Shown: positions 55,326 to 64,000 of the stretch, one piece after another
Numbering within the stretch: the first letter of the stretch is position 1
How the letters are laid out: the number at the start of each line of letters is the position of its first letter
NCBI GenBank assembly: GCA_046294345.1
Contig: JBKBJT010000007.1
Coordinates: 1 to 64,000, forward strand
Source of the DNA: Ferrovibrio sp046294345
GTDB taxonomy: Bacteria; Pseudomonadota; Alphaproteobacteria; Ferrovibrionales; Ferrovibrionaceae
Reading direction: 5' to 3'
Length of the DNA stretch: 64,000 bases
The notes under the pieces: model-generated
The model's input: only the letters and a program-made list of their open reading frames with translations
Told to the model about the DNA's origin: nothing
The model's database searches: none
Position numbers and translations under genes: made by a program

Positions 55326-56105
55326 TCAACCAGCGGTTTCTTCCACAGGCCGGTTGTCGTTTGCCGGCAGACCAAGCCGTCCCAGCCCAGGCAGTTTCAG
55401 GGCAGGGCGCAGGATATCGACGCCGATGGTCAGCCCCAGCAGATTCAGTTCCAGCCCCTCACGCATGGCGGCGGTGATGCCGGCCAGGCCGAACAGCGAC
55501 ACCTGCCAGCCGGTGCCGCTGGGGGCGCGTGCGATCAGCCGGTCGCTGCCGATCCAGTCCTTGCCCACGGCGGTCGGCGGCAGTTCGAGGCCCAGTTCGG
55601 GGACCTCGCGGGCCAGATAGGCGATGAAGCTGTTCGAATTCGGCCCTGGCCAGATCACATAGCCGTCGCGGTAGGGATACCGTTCGGCAGCCGCGATCAG
55701 CAGCGGAATGGCGGCGGCGGCTTCCGCTCCGCGCAGGTCATGCAGCAGTTCCGGGGGATTGCCCGCCCAGTAGCCATCGGGCACCCGCTGGCTGACGCGC
55801 ACCGGCGAACCGCCCCAGCCCACCACCTCGTAGCGCGTATAGCCCGCCGCACCGGCCGGCTTCACCACCAGCCAGGTATGGACCGCGAAGGCCCCGCGCC
55901 AGCCCCAGACCCGGGCGGCATAAACCTGCACCACGGCGTCTTTCACCGTCAGGGGATCGGGTGCCAGGCCGGTGGAATCCCAGCGGCTGGTCGACCAGTG
56001 TTTGCGTTCGGCCGTGGCGACGCTGACGCCGCTGGCCATCAGCGGCATCGCGATCAGGGCCAGGAAGCCGGCCAGGATGAAGCGGGATATGCGTCGGGAT
56101 TTCAT
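55326..56105 (-). CDS. DUF3750 domain-containing exported protein
   Basis: The 259-residue protein has an N-terminal signal or anchor (ISRFILAGFLALIAMPLMASG). The DUF3750 domain has VVQVYAARVWGWRGAFAVHTW, VVGWGGSPVRVSQRVPDGYW, IWPGPNSNSFIAYLAREVP, ELPPTAVGKDW and ARAPSGTGWQVSLFGLAG. The conserved Asn/Ser-rich PGPNSN and the His suggest a papain-like (NlpC/P60-like) fold, but activity has not been shown. ATG 56105 has AGG 6 nt upstream; the longer frame runs into xerC and lacks a signal peptide. Confidence 0.88.
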   Translation of the reverse strand: MKSRRISRFILAGFLALIAMPLMASGVSVATAERKHWSTSRWDSTGLAPDPLTVKDAVVQVYAARVWGWRGAFAVHTWLVVKPAGAAGYTRYEVVGWGGSPVRVSQRVPDGYWAGNPPELLHDLRGAEAAAAIPLLIAAAERYPYRDGYVIWPGPNSNSFIAYLAREVPELGLELPPTAVGKDWIGSDRLIARAPSGTGWQVSLFGLAGITAAMREGLELNLLGLTIGVDILRPALKLPGLGRLGLPANDNRPVEETAG

Positions 56106-56169
56106 GTCTGCCTGCCAGTAAGGATAGGCTGGCTGGCGATTGTGGCAATGGCAGGGCGGCAAACGGTGT

Positions 56170-57150
56170 TTAGGTTTCGGCTCTGGCCCGTGGATGCGCG
56201 CTGCCATAGACACGCAGCAGGGCCTCGGCATCCACCTCGGTATAGCGCTGGGTGGTGGCCAGCGAGGCATGGCCCAGAAGTTCCTGGATGGTGCGCAGGT
56301 CGCCGCCGGCCGCCAGCAGATGTGTGGCGAAGGAATGGCGCAGGGCATGGGGTGTTGCGGTCTCGGGCAGGTTCAGGGCGCGGCGGGCGTTGCGCATGGC
56401 CTTCTGCACGATGGCCGGGTCCAGCCGCTTGCCGCGTGCGCCGTAGAAAAGCGGCGTGCCCTTGGCGATCGGCCAGGGGCAGAGCTTCGCGTATTCGGCA
56501 ATCGCCTGCCGCACAACGGGCAGAATCGGCACCAGGCGCTGCTTGTTGCCCTTGCCGGTCACCGTCAGGCTGTCGCCTTTCGGAATCTGGTCGCCGTTCA
56601 GGCCCAGCGCCTCGCCCAGGCGCAGACCGGCACCCCACAGCAGCGTCAGGATCGCCGCGTCGCGCGCCTGCAGCCAGGGCTCGGCGGCGAACTCTTCCGC
56701 GGTGTCGATCATCTCCTGCGCCGCCGGCACGCTCAGCGGCTTGGGCACGCTGTGCGGCCGCTTGGGGCTGCGCAGCAGACTGATGGCAGCGGTCTCCACC
56801 TGGCCGTCGCGCTGCAGACGGCGGAAGAAACTGCGCACGGCGCTTAAATTGCGCGCCAGCGACGTGGCTTCCAGCCCGTCCTTGCGGCGATGGCTGGAAT
56901 AGGCGCGGAAATCGCTCAGCCGCAGGGCGCGCAGATCGTCCAGCGAGGCCGCGCCGCCCAGATGCTCGCTCAAAAAGGCGAAGAAACCGGCCAGGTCTTG
57001 GCCGTAGGCGCGCAGGGTGTGGTGCGAGAAACGTTTTTCCTTGGCCAGCCAGCGATACCAGTTTTCAGCTGCGGCTTTCGCGTCGTCGGCCGCCAGAAAA
57101 AACGGCAACCGCTCGTCGTCGTCGGTTACGGCTGCGGCAGGTCGAGCCAT
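56170..57150 (-). CDS. xerC: tyrosine recombinase XerC
   Basis: The 326-residue protein has an N-terminal SAM-like DNA-binding domain (RFSHHTLRAYGQDLAGFFAFL) and a catalytic domain. Its residues can be read in order: Arg in GAGLRLGEALGL, Lys in TGKGNKQRLVP, His-x-x-Arg in HALRHSFATHLL, His in ELLGHASLATT and Tyr in TQRYTEVD. With XerD it resolves chromosome dimers at dif under FtsK control. Its place beside DUF484 is conserved in proteobacteria. ATG 57150 overlaps the DUF484 stop by 25 nt. It is not a mobile-element integrase. Confidence 0.95.
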   Translation of the reverse strand: MARPAAAVTDDDERLPFFLAADDAKAAAENWYRWLAKEKRFSHHTLRAYGQDLAGFFAFLSEHLGGAASLDDLRALRLSDFRAYSSHRRKDGLEATSLARNLSAVRSFFRRLQRDGQVETAAISLLRSPKRPHSVPKPLSVPAAQEMIDTAEEFAAEPWLQARDAAILTLLWGAGLRLGEALGLNGDQIPKGDSLTVTGKGNKQRLVPILPVVRQAIAEYAKLCPWPIAKGTPLFYGARGKRLDPAIVQKAMRNARRALNLPETATPHALRHSFATHLLAAGGDLRTIQELLGHASLATTQRYTEVDAEALLRVYGSAHPRARAET

Positions 57151-57845
57151 GAACGCACCGAGCGGCCGAGCACGCCGGCGAGGAATTGCAGCAACTCCGT
57201 GCCCTGGCTGGGCTGGAACTTGTCGGGCTCGCGCGAGCCCAGCGCCAGCATGGCGGCCGGCGAGGTCGGGCCGAAATCCAGCCGCGCCAGCGCATCCGAC
57301 CGCACCAGGCTGGCGGCGGGGCCGTAAATCCAGTCGGCGGCTTCGCATTTGTCGCGCGCCATGGCGGGCAGGGCACCCAGCATGGTGTCGATGGCGCCGT
57401 TCGGCAGCACGAAAACGCCGCCGGTGGCGATGTCCTTCATGCGCTCAGGGTCGCCTTCGACGCAGAGGCTGATCACGTCGACCTCCAGCAGGTCGGTCCA
57501 GTCCTGCGTCGCCATATGCACCATATGCTCGAAGCTGCCGGCCTCCAGCAGCATCAGCACCGCGGCATGCACGCGCTGGGTGGCCGAAATATTCTGCCGG
57601 CTGGCATCCAACAATTCAGTGCCGACATGGGACATGCGGGTGAGTTCGCCCTGCAGCTTCTGCACCATGAAGCGCTGCAGGTCGACCACGTTGTTGCCGC
57701 TGCGGGGCTGCGCCGGCGGCAGCAGCACTTCGCACAGATCTGGATGGCGGATCAGCAGATCGGGATGCTGCTGCAGCCATGCGATCACCTCGGCCTCGTC
57801 GAGGCCGGCGGGAGCGGAAACAGGTGCGGTGATGCCCTCGGCCAT
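57126..57845 (-). CDS. DUF484 family protein
   Basis: The 239-residue protein begins with a helical motif VIAWLQQHPDLLIRHPDL typical of DUF484. A coiled coil VVDLQRFMVQKLQGELTRM and a GAF-like domain follow (DVISLCVEGDP, VFVLPNGAIDTMLG, LVRSDALARLDFG, MLALGSREPDKFQ). It is almost always encoded directly before xerC, suggesting a link to recombination or cell cycle, but no biochemical role is known. It starts 16 nt after the transaldolase gene. Confidence 0.93.
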   Translation of the reverse strand: MAEGITAPVSAPAGLDEAEVIAWLQQHPDLLIRHPDLCEVLLPPAQPRSGNNVVDLQRFMVQKLQGELTRMSHVGTELLDASRQNISATQRVHAAVLMLLEAGSFEHMVHMATQDWTDLLEVDVISLCVEGDPERMKDIATGGVFVLPNGAIDTMLGALPAMARDKCEAADWIYGPAASLVRSDALARLDFGPTSPAAMLALGSREPDKFQPSQGTELLQFLAGVLGRSVRSWLDLPQP

Positions 57846-57861
57846 GGTTCAGGCTCCGGCC

Positions 57862-58530
57862 CTACTTGTCGTTGCCCAGGATCGACTGGCCAGTCTTTTT
57901 CCAGTCGGCGAGGAAGGCGTCCAGGCCCTTGTCGGTCAGCGGATGTTTGACCAGCGAGCGCAGCACGGCGGGTGGCACAGTGCAGACATCGGCGCCGATC
58001 TTCGCGGCCTCCACCACATGCATGGGGTGGCGGATCGAGGCGACCAGCACCTCGGTCTGGAAATCGGGGTAGTTGTTGTAGATCTGCACGATATCGGCGA
58101 TCAGGGCCATGCCGTCATGGCCCACATCGTCCAGCCGTCCCACGAAGGGCGACACGAAGGCAGCGCCGGCCTTGGCGGCCAGGATCGCCTGCGCTGGCGA
58201 GAAACACAGCGTGACGTTCACCATGATGCCGTCGTCCGACAGCGCCTTGCAGGTCTTCAGGCCGTCGAGCGTCAGAGGCACCTTCACGGCCACGTTGGTC
58301 GCCAGCGCGGCCAGCTTGCGGCCCTCGGCCAGCATGGTGGCGTGATCGGTGGCGGCGACCTCGGCCGAAACCGGACCCTTCACGATCTTGCAGATTTCCT
58401 TCACCGTGGCGACGAAATCCTTGCCGGTCTTGGCCACCAGCGAGGGATTGGTCGTCACGCCGTCCAGCAGGCCGCTATCGTTCAGGTCGGCAATCTCGGC
58501 CACATCGGCGGTATCGACGAAAAATTTCAT
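57862..58530 (-). CDS. fsa: transaldolase / fructose-6-phosphate aldolase family
   Basis: The 222-residue short-type transaldolase (TalC/Fsa) has the Schiff-base Lys in NVAVKVPLTLDG, the N-terminal MKFFVDTADVAEI and DGVTTNPSLVAK, and the barrel strand AAFVSPFVGRLDD. FSA and the short transaldolases differ at few positions and cannot be separated with certainty by eye; the Phe of LCFSPAQA resembles the transaldolase-type residue. It catalyses transfer or cleavage of dihydroxyacetone units in the pentose phosphate pathway. It is the first gene of the fsa-DUF484-xerC unit, divergent from priA. Confidence 0.92.
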   Translation of the reverse strand: MKFFVDTADVAEIADLNDSGLLDGVTTNPSLVAKTGKDFVATVKEICKIVKGPVSAEVAATDHATMLAEGRKLAALATNVAVKVPLTLDGLKTCKALSDDGIMVNVTLCFSPAQAILAAKAGAAFVSPFVGRLDDVGHDGMALIADIVQIYNNYPDFQTEVLVASIRHPMHVVEAAKIGADVCTVPPAVLRSLVKHPLTDKGLDAFLADWKKTGQSILGNDK

Positions 58531-58658
58531 GTCCTAAACTCCATGGGCGGCGCCGGCCTGCCCGAATCGGCCCCGATGGTATATGTCGTTTGGTTAACAA
58601 TACCCGACCCGGCCAAGTCCTTCTAGCTTAACCGGGCCGTTCTACCGGAACCTGCCTC

Positions 58659-60830
58659 TTGACTCCGTCCGACCAGATCCGCGTTCTGCTGCCCCTGCCG
58701 CTGGCAGAACCCTTCACCTATCGCGCAGGCGAGGCGGGGCCGCTTTCGCCGGGCGACATCGTGGAAGTGCCGATCGGCAGCCGTGTTTCGCTGGGTGTGG
58801 TCTGGGATGGTAGTCCTGAGCCGCTGCCGCCGGCCAAGGTGAAAGCCGTGCTGCGCCGCTGCGGTGCGCCGCCGATCTCACCGGCCCTGCGCAAGCTGGT
58901 CGACTGGGCGGCGGGTTATACGCTCAATCCGACGGGCGCAGTATTGAAGATGTGCCTGCCCGAACCGCGTGCGCTGGTCGAGCCGCCGCCGATGCGGCAG
59001 ATCCTGCGGCCTGGCAAGACCATCGAGATGCGTGCCAGTGTTCAGCGCGAGCGCGTCCTGCAGATCGCGGCTGAGCAACCGGGCTTGAGCCCCACTGAGC
59101 TGGCCGAAGCTGCCGCCGTGTCGGTGGCTGTGGTGCGCAAACTGATGGAACTAGGCGCGCTGCAGGCCGATCAGGTGCCGGCCTTCCGCCCGCCGCCGCT
59201 TCCGGACTGGCGCCGCGATGGGCGCGCGCTGAATGTCACCCAGGCCGAGGCGGCGGCCGGCCTGCGCGCGGCCGTGGCGGCACGGGATTTCTCGGTCACG
59301 CTGCTGGAAGGCGTCACCGGCGCCGGCAAAACCGAAGTCTATTACGAGGCGGTGGCGGAAGCGCTGAAAGCCGGGCGGCAGGTACTGGTGCTGCTGCCCG
59401 AAATCGCGCTGACCCAGCAATCGCTGGACCGTTTCGAGCAGCGGTTCGGCGCGCCGGCCTGGGCCTGGCATTCCGAAATGGCCGAAGGCCGTCGTGCCGC
59501 GACGCTGCGCGCCATCGGCCATGGCGAGGCGAAGGTGGTGATCGGCGCGCGCTCGGCCCTGTTCCTGCCCTATGCCGATCTCGGCCTTGTGGTAGTGGAT
59601 GAGGAGCATGACGCGTCCTACAAGCAGGAAGAAGGCGTGATCTACAACGCACGCGATATGGCCGTGGTGCGCGCCAAGCTGGAAAGCATCGCGGTCATTC
59701 TCGCCTCCGCGACGCCGTCGCTGGAAAGCCTGCATAACGTCTCGCGCCGGCGCTATGCCCATGCCGTACTGCCCGAGCGCCATGGCGCCGCCACGCTGCC
59801 GAGTATCGATATCGTCGATCTGCGTAAGGAGCGCCTGCCGGCGCAGCGCTTCATCAGCGCGCCGCTGCAGACCGCGATCCGCGAAACCGTGGAAAACGGC
59901 GAGCAGGCGATGCTGTTCCTCAATCGGCGCGGTTATGCGCCGCTCACCCTGTGCGGGGCCTGCGGCCATCGCCTGCAATGCCCGAACTGTGCCGCCTGGC
60001 TGGTGGAGCACAAACGCCATGGGCGCCTGCAATGCCATCATTGCGGGCACCAGCAGCGTCTGCCCGATGCCTGCCCGTCCTGCGGCGCCGAAGACCGTTT
60101 CAAGGCCTGCGGTCCCGGCGTCGAGCGGCTGGCCGAGGAAGCAGCCATGCTGTTCCCCGAGGCGCGGCTGGCGGTGATGGCCTCCGATACCGCCAACTCG
60201 CCGCAGCAGATCGGCGAGATGCTGACGCGCATGGAAAACCGCGAGATCGATATCCTCGTGGGCACGCAGATCGTGGCCAAAGGCCATCATTTTCCGCTGC
60301 TCACCCTGGTGGGTGTGATCGACGCCGATCTTGGCCTGGCCGGTGGCGATCCACGCGCTGCCGAACGCACGCATCAGCTGCTCACCCAGGTCTCAGGCCG
60401 TGCTGGCCGCGCCGATCATCCCGGCCGCGTGCTGCTGCAGAGTTTCCTGCCCGAGCATCCGGTGATCGCGGCGCTGAGCCGGCATGACAATGCCGGCTTC
60501 ATCGCCGCCGAGATGGCCGAGCGCCAGCGCGCCGGCATGCCGCCTTTTGGCCGGCTGGCCGCCATCATCCTGAGCGGCACCGACCAGGCCCAGGTGCAGC
60601 AGGCGGCCCGCGAGCTCGCCCGCGCTGCGCCGCGAGGATCGGGCCTGACCGTATTGGGACCGGCGCCGGCACCCCTGCATTATCTGCGCGGCCGGTTCCG
60701 GGAAAGGCTGCTGCTCAAGGCGGCCCGGGAGGTCGATGTTCCTGCCGTCCTGCGGGAATGGCTCGCGAAGATTAGACTACCTTCGGCTGTAAAACGCGCC
60801 GTAGATGTTGATCCTTATAGCTTTCTTTAG
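58659..60830 (+). CDS. priA: primosomal replication helicase PriA
   Basis: The 723-residue superfamily 2 helicase restarts stalled forks. The N-terminal 3'-DNA-binding domain begins IRVLLPLPLAEPFTYRAGE. Walker A is GVTGAGKTEVYYE, motif II is VVDEEHDASYKQEE and motif III is ILASATPSLESL. The zinc-binding region has eight Cys (CGACGHRLQCPNC, then CHHCGH and CPSCGA). Motif V/VI contains VGTQIVAKGHHFP and VSGRAGRADHPGRV. The start appears to be TTG 58659, since no ATG/GTG gives the family N-terminus. The atpH gene that follows priA in many alphaproteobacteria is not here. Confidence 0.96.
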   Translation: MTPSDQIRVLLPLPLAEPFTYRAGEAGPLSPGDIVEVPIGSRVSLGVVWDGSPEPLPPAKVKAVLRRCGAPPISPALRKLVDWAAGYTLNPTGAVLKMCLPEPRALVEPPPMRQILRPGKTIEMRASVQRERVLQIAAEQPGLSPTELAEAAAVSVAVVRKLMELGALQADQVPAFRPPPLPDWRRDGRALNVTQAEAAAGLRAAVAARDFSVTLLEGVTGAGKTEVYYEAVAEALKAGRQVLVLLPEIALTQQSLDRFEQRFGAPAWAWHSEMAEGRRAATLRAIGHGEAKVVIGARSALFLPYADLGLVVVDEEHDASYKQEEGVIYNARDMAVVRAKLESIAVILASATPSLESLHNVSRRRYAHAVLPERHGAATLPSIDIVDLRKERLPAQRFISAPLQTAIRETVENGEQAMLFLNRRGYAPLTLCGACGHRLQCPNCAAWLVEHKRHGRLQCHHCGHQQRLPDACPSCGAEDRFKACGPGVERLAEEAAMLFPEARLAVMASDTANSPQQIGEMLTRMENREIDILVGTQIVAKGHHFPLLTLVGVIDADLGLAGGDPRAAERTHQLLTQVSGRAGRADHPGRVLLQSFLPEHPVIAALSRHDNAGFIAAEMAERQRAGMPPFGRLAAIILSGTDQAQVQQAARELARAAPRGSGLTVLGPAPAPLHYLRGRFRERLLLKAAREVDVPAVLREWLAKIRLPSAVKRAVDVDPYSFL

Positions 60831-60909
60831 AAGTCCGGTTTTTAAGGAAGGCCGTGGTCGGTCTGGTTCCCGCGGCAAGGGAAACCGGAAAAAAGAGGGG
60901 AAGAAATCC

Positions 60910-61308
60910 ATGCGTCGCGCACGCCTGTCCGGCATCCTTGCGATGTCGCTCGCCGTCATTGCCCTGGCCGGATGCCAGGAAAAGGAAACAGCGCCGGATC
61001 AGCGGCACAGCTCGCTCAGCAATTTCCAGCAGTTCATCCAGAAGACCGGTGGCCTGAAAAGCCTCAACACCTTCCATAAGCGGCGGCCGGAGATCAACTC
61101 GGAAGAGAGCCTGGGCGTGATCTATGACGGCGCCCGCACCCAGGGCGAGGTGATGCGGTTCCGCGACAAACAGCTGGCCAAGGAAATGCTGCCGGCCCTG
61201 AAGGCCGTGCGCCAGCGGCTCGGCGAAACCGAGAACTGCGTGCTGCGTGGCTATTTCATCGCCTGCGGCGAGGAAAAGTTCGTCGACGTATTCCGCAAAT
61301 GGGAGTGA
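60910..61308 (+). CDS. small lipoprotein
   Basis: The 132-residue protein has a basic n-region and hydrophobic stretch LAMSLAVIALAGC, whose LAGC lipobox marks lipidation by Lgt/Lsp. The +2 residue is Gln, so outer-membrane sorting by Lol is expected. The mature part is hydrophilic with two further Cys near the C-terminus (ENCVLRGYFIACGEEKF) that could form a disulfide. No family recognised. A GAGGGG ribosome site precedes ATG 60910. It follows priA by 79 nt. Confidence 0.8.
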   Translation: MRRARLSGILAMSLAVIALAGCQEKETAPDQRHSSLSNFQQFIQKTGGLKSLNTFHKRRPEINSEESLGVIYDGARTQGEVMRFRDKQLAKEMLPALKAVRQRLGETENCVLRGYFIACGEEKFVDVFRKWE

Positions 61309-61320
61309 GTGGCGCGCCGC

Positions 61321-61572
61321 TCACATCCACCAGCCGAGCGTGATGGCGAGGATCGCGGCGAGCGTGATCGGGGCCAGCGCGAGCGCGACCCAGAAGATCA
61401 CGGCCGGCGTCCAGGCAAAGGCCAGCACGCCGATCAGCAGCAGGATATTCACGAAAAACAGGGTTGCCTTCATGGCCTGAGGCTGGCGCTCGTTGGCGGC
61501 AAAACCCTCAGGCGCGACTGTGGTTTCTTCGCGGTCGGCAACCAGCAGGTCGTCGGCGGTAATATCGGTCAT
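61321..61572 (-). CDS. small membrane protein
   Basis: The 83-residue protein has an acidic N-terminal 34 residues, then two transmembrane helices (ATLFFVNILLLIGVLAFAW and VIFWVALALAPITLAAILAI) joined by a tight turn. The ATG at 61572 is preferred since the upstream part of the open frame is unrelated, Arg-rich sequence. No family recognised. It is convergent with the lipoprotein gene; the stops are 12 nt apart. Confidence 0.65.
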   Translation of the reverse strand: MTDITADDLLVADREETTVAPEGFAANERQPQAMKATLFFVNILLLIGVLAFAWTPAVIFWVALALAPITLAAILAITLGWWM

Positions 61573-61703
61573 GGCAGGCTCTTTTTTGTATCGTCTCGAC
61601 AGGGAGGCGAGGCGGAAAATGGCGGCCAGTGCGCCTGAAAACCATCCGGCAGATTGCCGCATGGCGGAATGCCGCAGGGCAGATTGTCGCAGTTCGAGCG
61701 GGC

Positions 61704-62633
61704 TCAGTACCCGCGCGTGTAATCCACCAGGCGCAGGATCGGCAAGCCTTGCTGCAGGCGGCGGATATTATCGACGATCTGCGGTGCCACATGGGCCGGG
61801 ATGCTGTCGGCCGCGTTATGCGGCGTCACCGTCACTTTCGGATGGGTCCAGAATGGGTGATCGGGCCGCAGCGGCTCCTCGTTGAATACATCCAGCGTCG
61901 CGCCCGACAGCCATTCGCTGTCCAGGGCATGCAGCAGGTCGGCCTCCACCACATGGCCGCCGCGACCGGCATTGATCACATAGGCGCCGCGCGGCAGCAG
62001 CGACAACGTGCGCCGGCTGATGATGCCCCTGGTCTGCGGCGTGAGTGGCAGCAGGCAGACCAGTATGTTGCAGATGCGCAGGAAGCCTTCCAGGTGATCG
62101 TCGCCATGGAAGCTGGTTACGCCATCCACGGCTTTAAGGCTGCGGCTCCAGCTTGCCACCTGGAAGCCGAAATCGACCAGCTTCTTCGACACATGGCCAC
62201 CCAGTGTACCCATGCCCATGATGCCGACCACGCGTTCCGAGGCATCCACCGGCGGCAGCCAGCGCCAGGTACGGTTGCGCTGATTGTTCGCCATCGTATC
62301 GACCTGGCGGTGGAAGCGCAGCACATGCAGCAGCACGTATTCGCTCATGCCCTGGGTCAGGCGGCCATCCACCACACGGGCCAGCGGCACATGCTTCGGG
62401 ATGTTCGGATCGGCCAGGATGCCGTCCACGCCGGCACCGAAGCTCTGGATGAGTTTCAGGTTGGGAAAACTCTGCAGCAGGCCTGGCGGCGGCTTCCATA
62501 CCAGCGCCACATCGATCTCCGCCGGGTTGCCGGTCTGCGGGTGCAGACGGATATCCAGCTCCGGGGCCTCCTTGCGCAGGGCCGCGGCCCAGTCCTCGAC
62601 CGGATGGTTCTTCGAATAGATCAGAACAGCCAT
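61704..62633 (-). CDS. ghrA: glyoxylate/hydroxypyruvate reductase A-type 2-hydroxyacid dehydrogenase
   Basis: The 309-residue D-2-hydroxyacid dehydrogenase has NAD(P)-binding GIMGMGTLGGHVSKKL, substrate loop SFGAGVDGIL, catalytic Arg in NAGRGGHVVEADLL, Glu in DVFNEEPLRPDHPFW and His in VTPHNAA. The set matches GhrA, which reduces glyoxylate and hydroxypyruvate. The gene begins 15 nt after the ABC ATPase stop and is probably cotranscribed with that importer. About 130 nt separate it from the small membrane protein; they contain two copies of ggcagattgYcgca 30 bp apart (61648, 61678). Confidence 0.9.
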   Translation of the reverse strand: MAVLIYSKNHPVEDWAAALRKEAPELDIRLHPQTGNPAEIDVALVWKPPPGLLQSFPNLKLIQSFGAGVDGILADPNIPKHVPLARVVDGRLTQGMSEYVLLHVLRFHRQVDTMANNQRNRTWRWLPPVDASERVVGIMGMGTLGGHVSKKLVDFGFQVASWSRSLKAVDGVTSFHGDDHLEGFLRICNILVCLLPLTPQTRGIISRRTLSLLPRGAYVINAGRGGHVVEADLLHALDSEWLSGATLDVFNEEPLRPDHPFWTHPKVTVTPHNAADSIPAHVAPQIVDNIRRLQQGLPILRLVDYTRGY

Positions 62634-62648
62634 GGCGGATTCGGCAAA

Positions 62649-64000
<1,352 letters not shown>

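Overview
The window is a chromosomal segment of a GC-rich alphaproteobacterium, most likely a Rhodospirillales-type lineage. The placement is an inference from gene order and protein style: the chvI-chvG-hprK-rapZ-EIIA(Man)-HPr-ahcY block, the addA-addB-nucleotidyltransferase-kinase-tsaE-PAS kinase block, aminotransferase-ftsK-lolA, sucCDAB-lpd, and xerC-DUF484-transaldolase-priA are all alphaproteobacterial neighbourhoods. I see no insertion sequence, integrase, phage gene or CRISPR array, and coding density is high.

Layout. 1-2984: two auxiliary proteins (GldG-like, cut by the window edge, and DUF4340) of an ABC exporter whose core lies upstream. 3008-6143: htpG, then a NUDIX hydrolase and an acetyltransferase on the other strand. 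6246-17829: one long minus-strand unit, PAS kinase > tsaE > amgK > murU > addB > addA > DUF1223, with most genes overlapping or nearly touching. It joins tRNA modification, peptidoglycan sugar salvage and double-strand-break repair. 17957-24029: ahcY, HPr, EIIA, RapZ, short HprK and the ChvG/ChvI two-component system, a regulatory phosphotransferase block without a sugar permease. 24146-28197: DUF2306 protein, a MotA/MotB stator pair, a two-gene ABC transporter and tRNA-Phe. 28301-30628: a large MscS-type channel.

30869-33602 holds the most striking accessory locus: a stand-alone CAT-fold acyltransferase, a cytochrome P450 and a GNAT-like protein, joined by 4-nt stop/start overlaps, which looks like a small biosynthetic operon. 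33972-39965: aminotransferase, ftsK and lolA, with two minus-strand genes (alpha/beta hydrolase and YbjQ) between ftsK and lolA. The hydrolase has a palindrome in the spacer of its predicted promoter. 40179-48169: the succinyl-CoA synthetase / 2-oxoglutarate dehydrogenase operon, with a small ABM-fold protein between sucB and lpd.

48239-53501: accessory transport and hydrolase genes (EamA transporter, Tat lipoprotein hydrolase, MFS transporter, M20 amidohydrolase). 53498-55199: a DUF2063/DUF692 (MNIO) pair without a neighbouring precursor peptide gene and with altered residues at conserved positions. 55326-60830: DUF3750, xerC, DUF484, transaldolase and priA. 60910-64000: a lipoprotein, a small membrane protein, a GhrA-type reductase and the start-truncated double ATPase of a peptide-type ABC importer.

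Regulatory sites that can be supported: a perfect inverted repeat upstream of ahcY resembling SahR sites, a promoter for tRNA-Phe, candidate promoters with internal dyads for the alpha/beta hydrolase and sucC, and three hairpin terminators. Starts were chosen from Shine-Dalgarno spacing, overlaps and family N-termini. All functional names come from motif recognition by eye; no database search was run.
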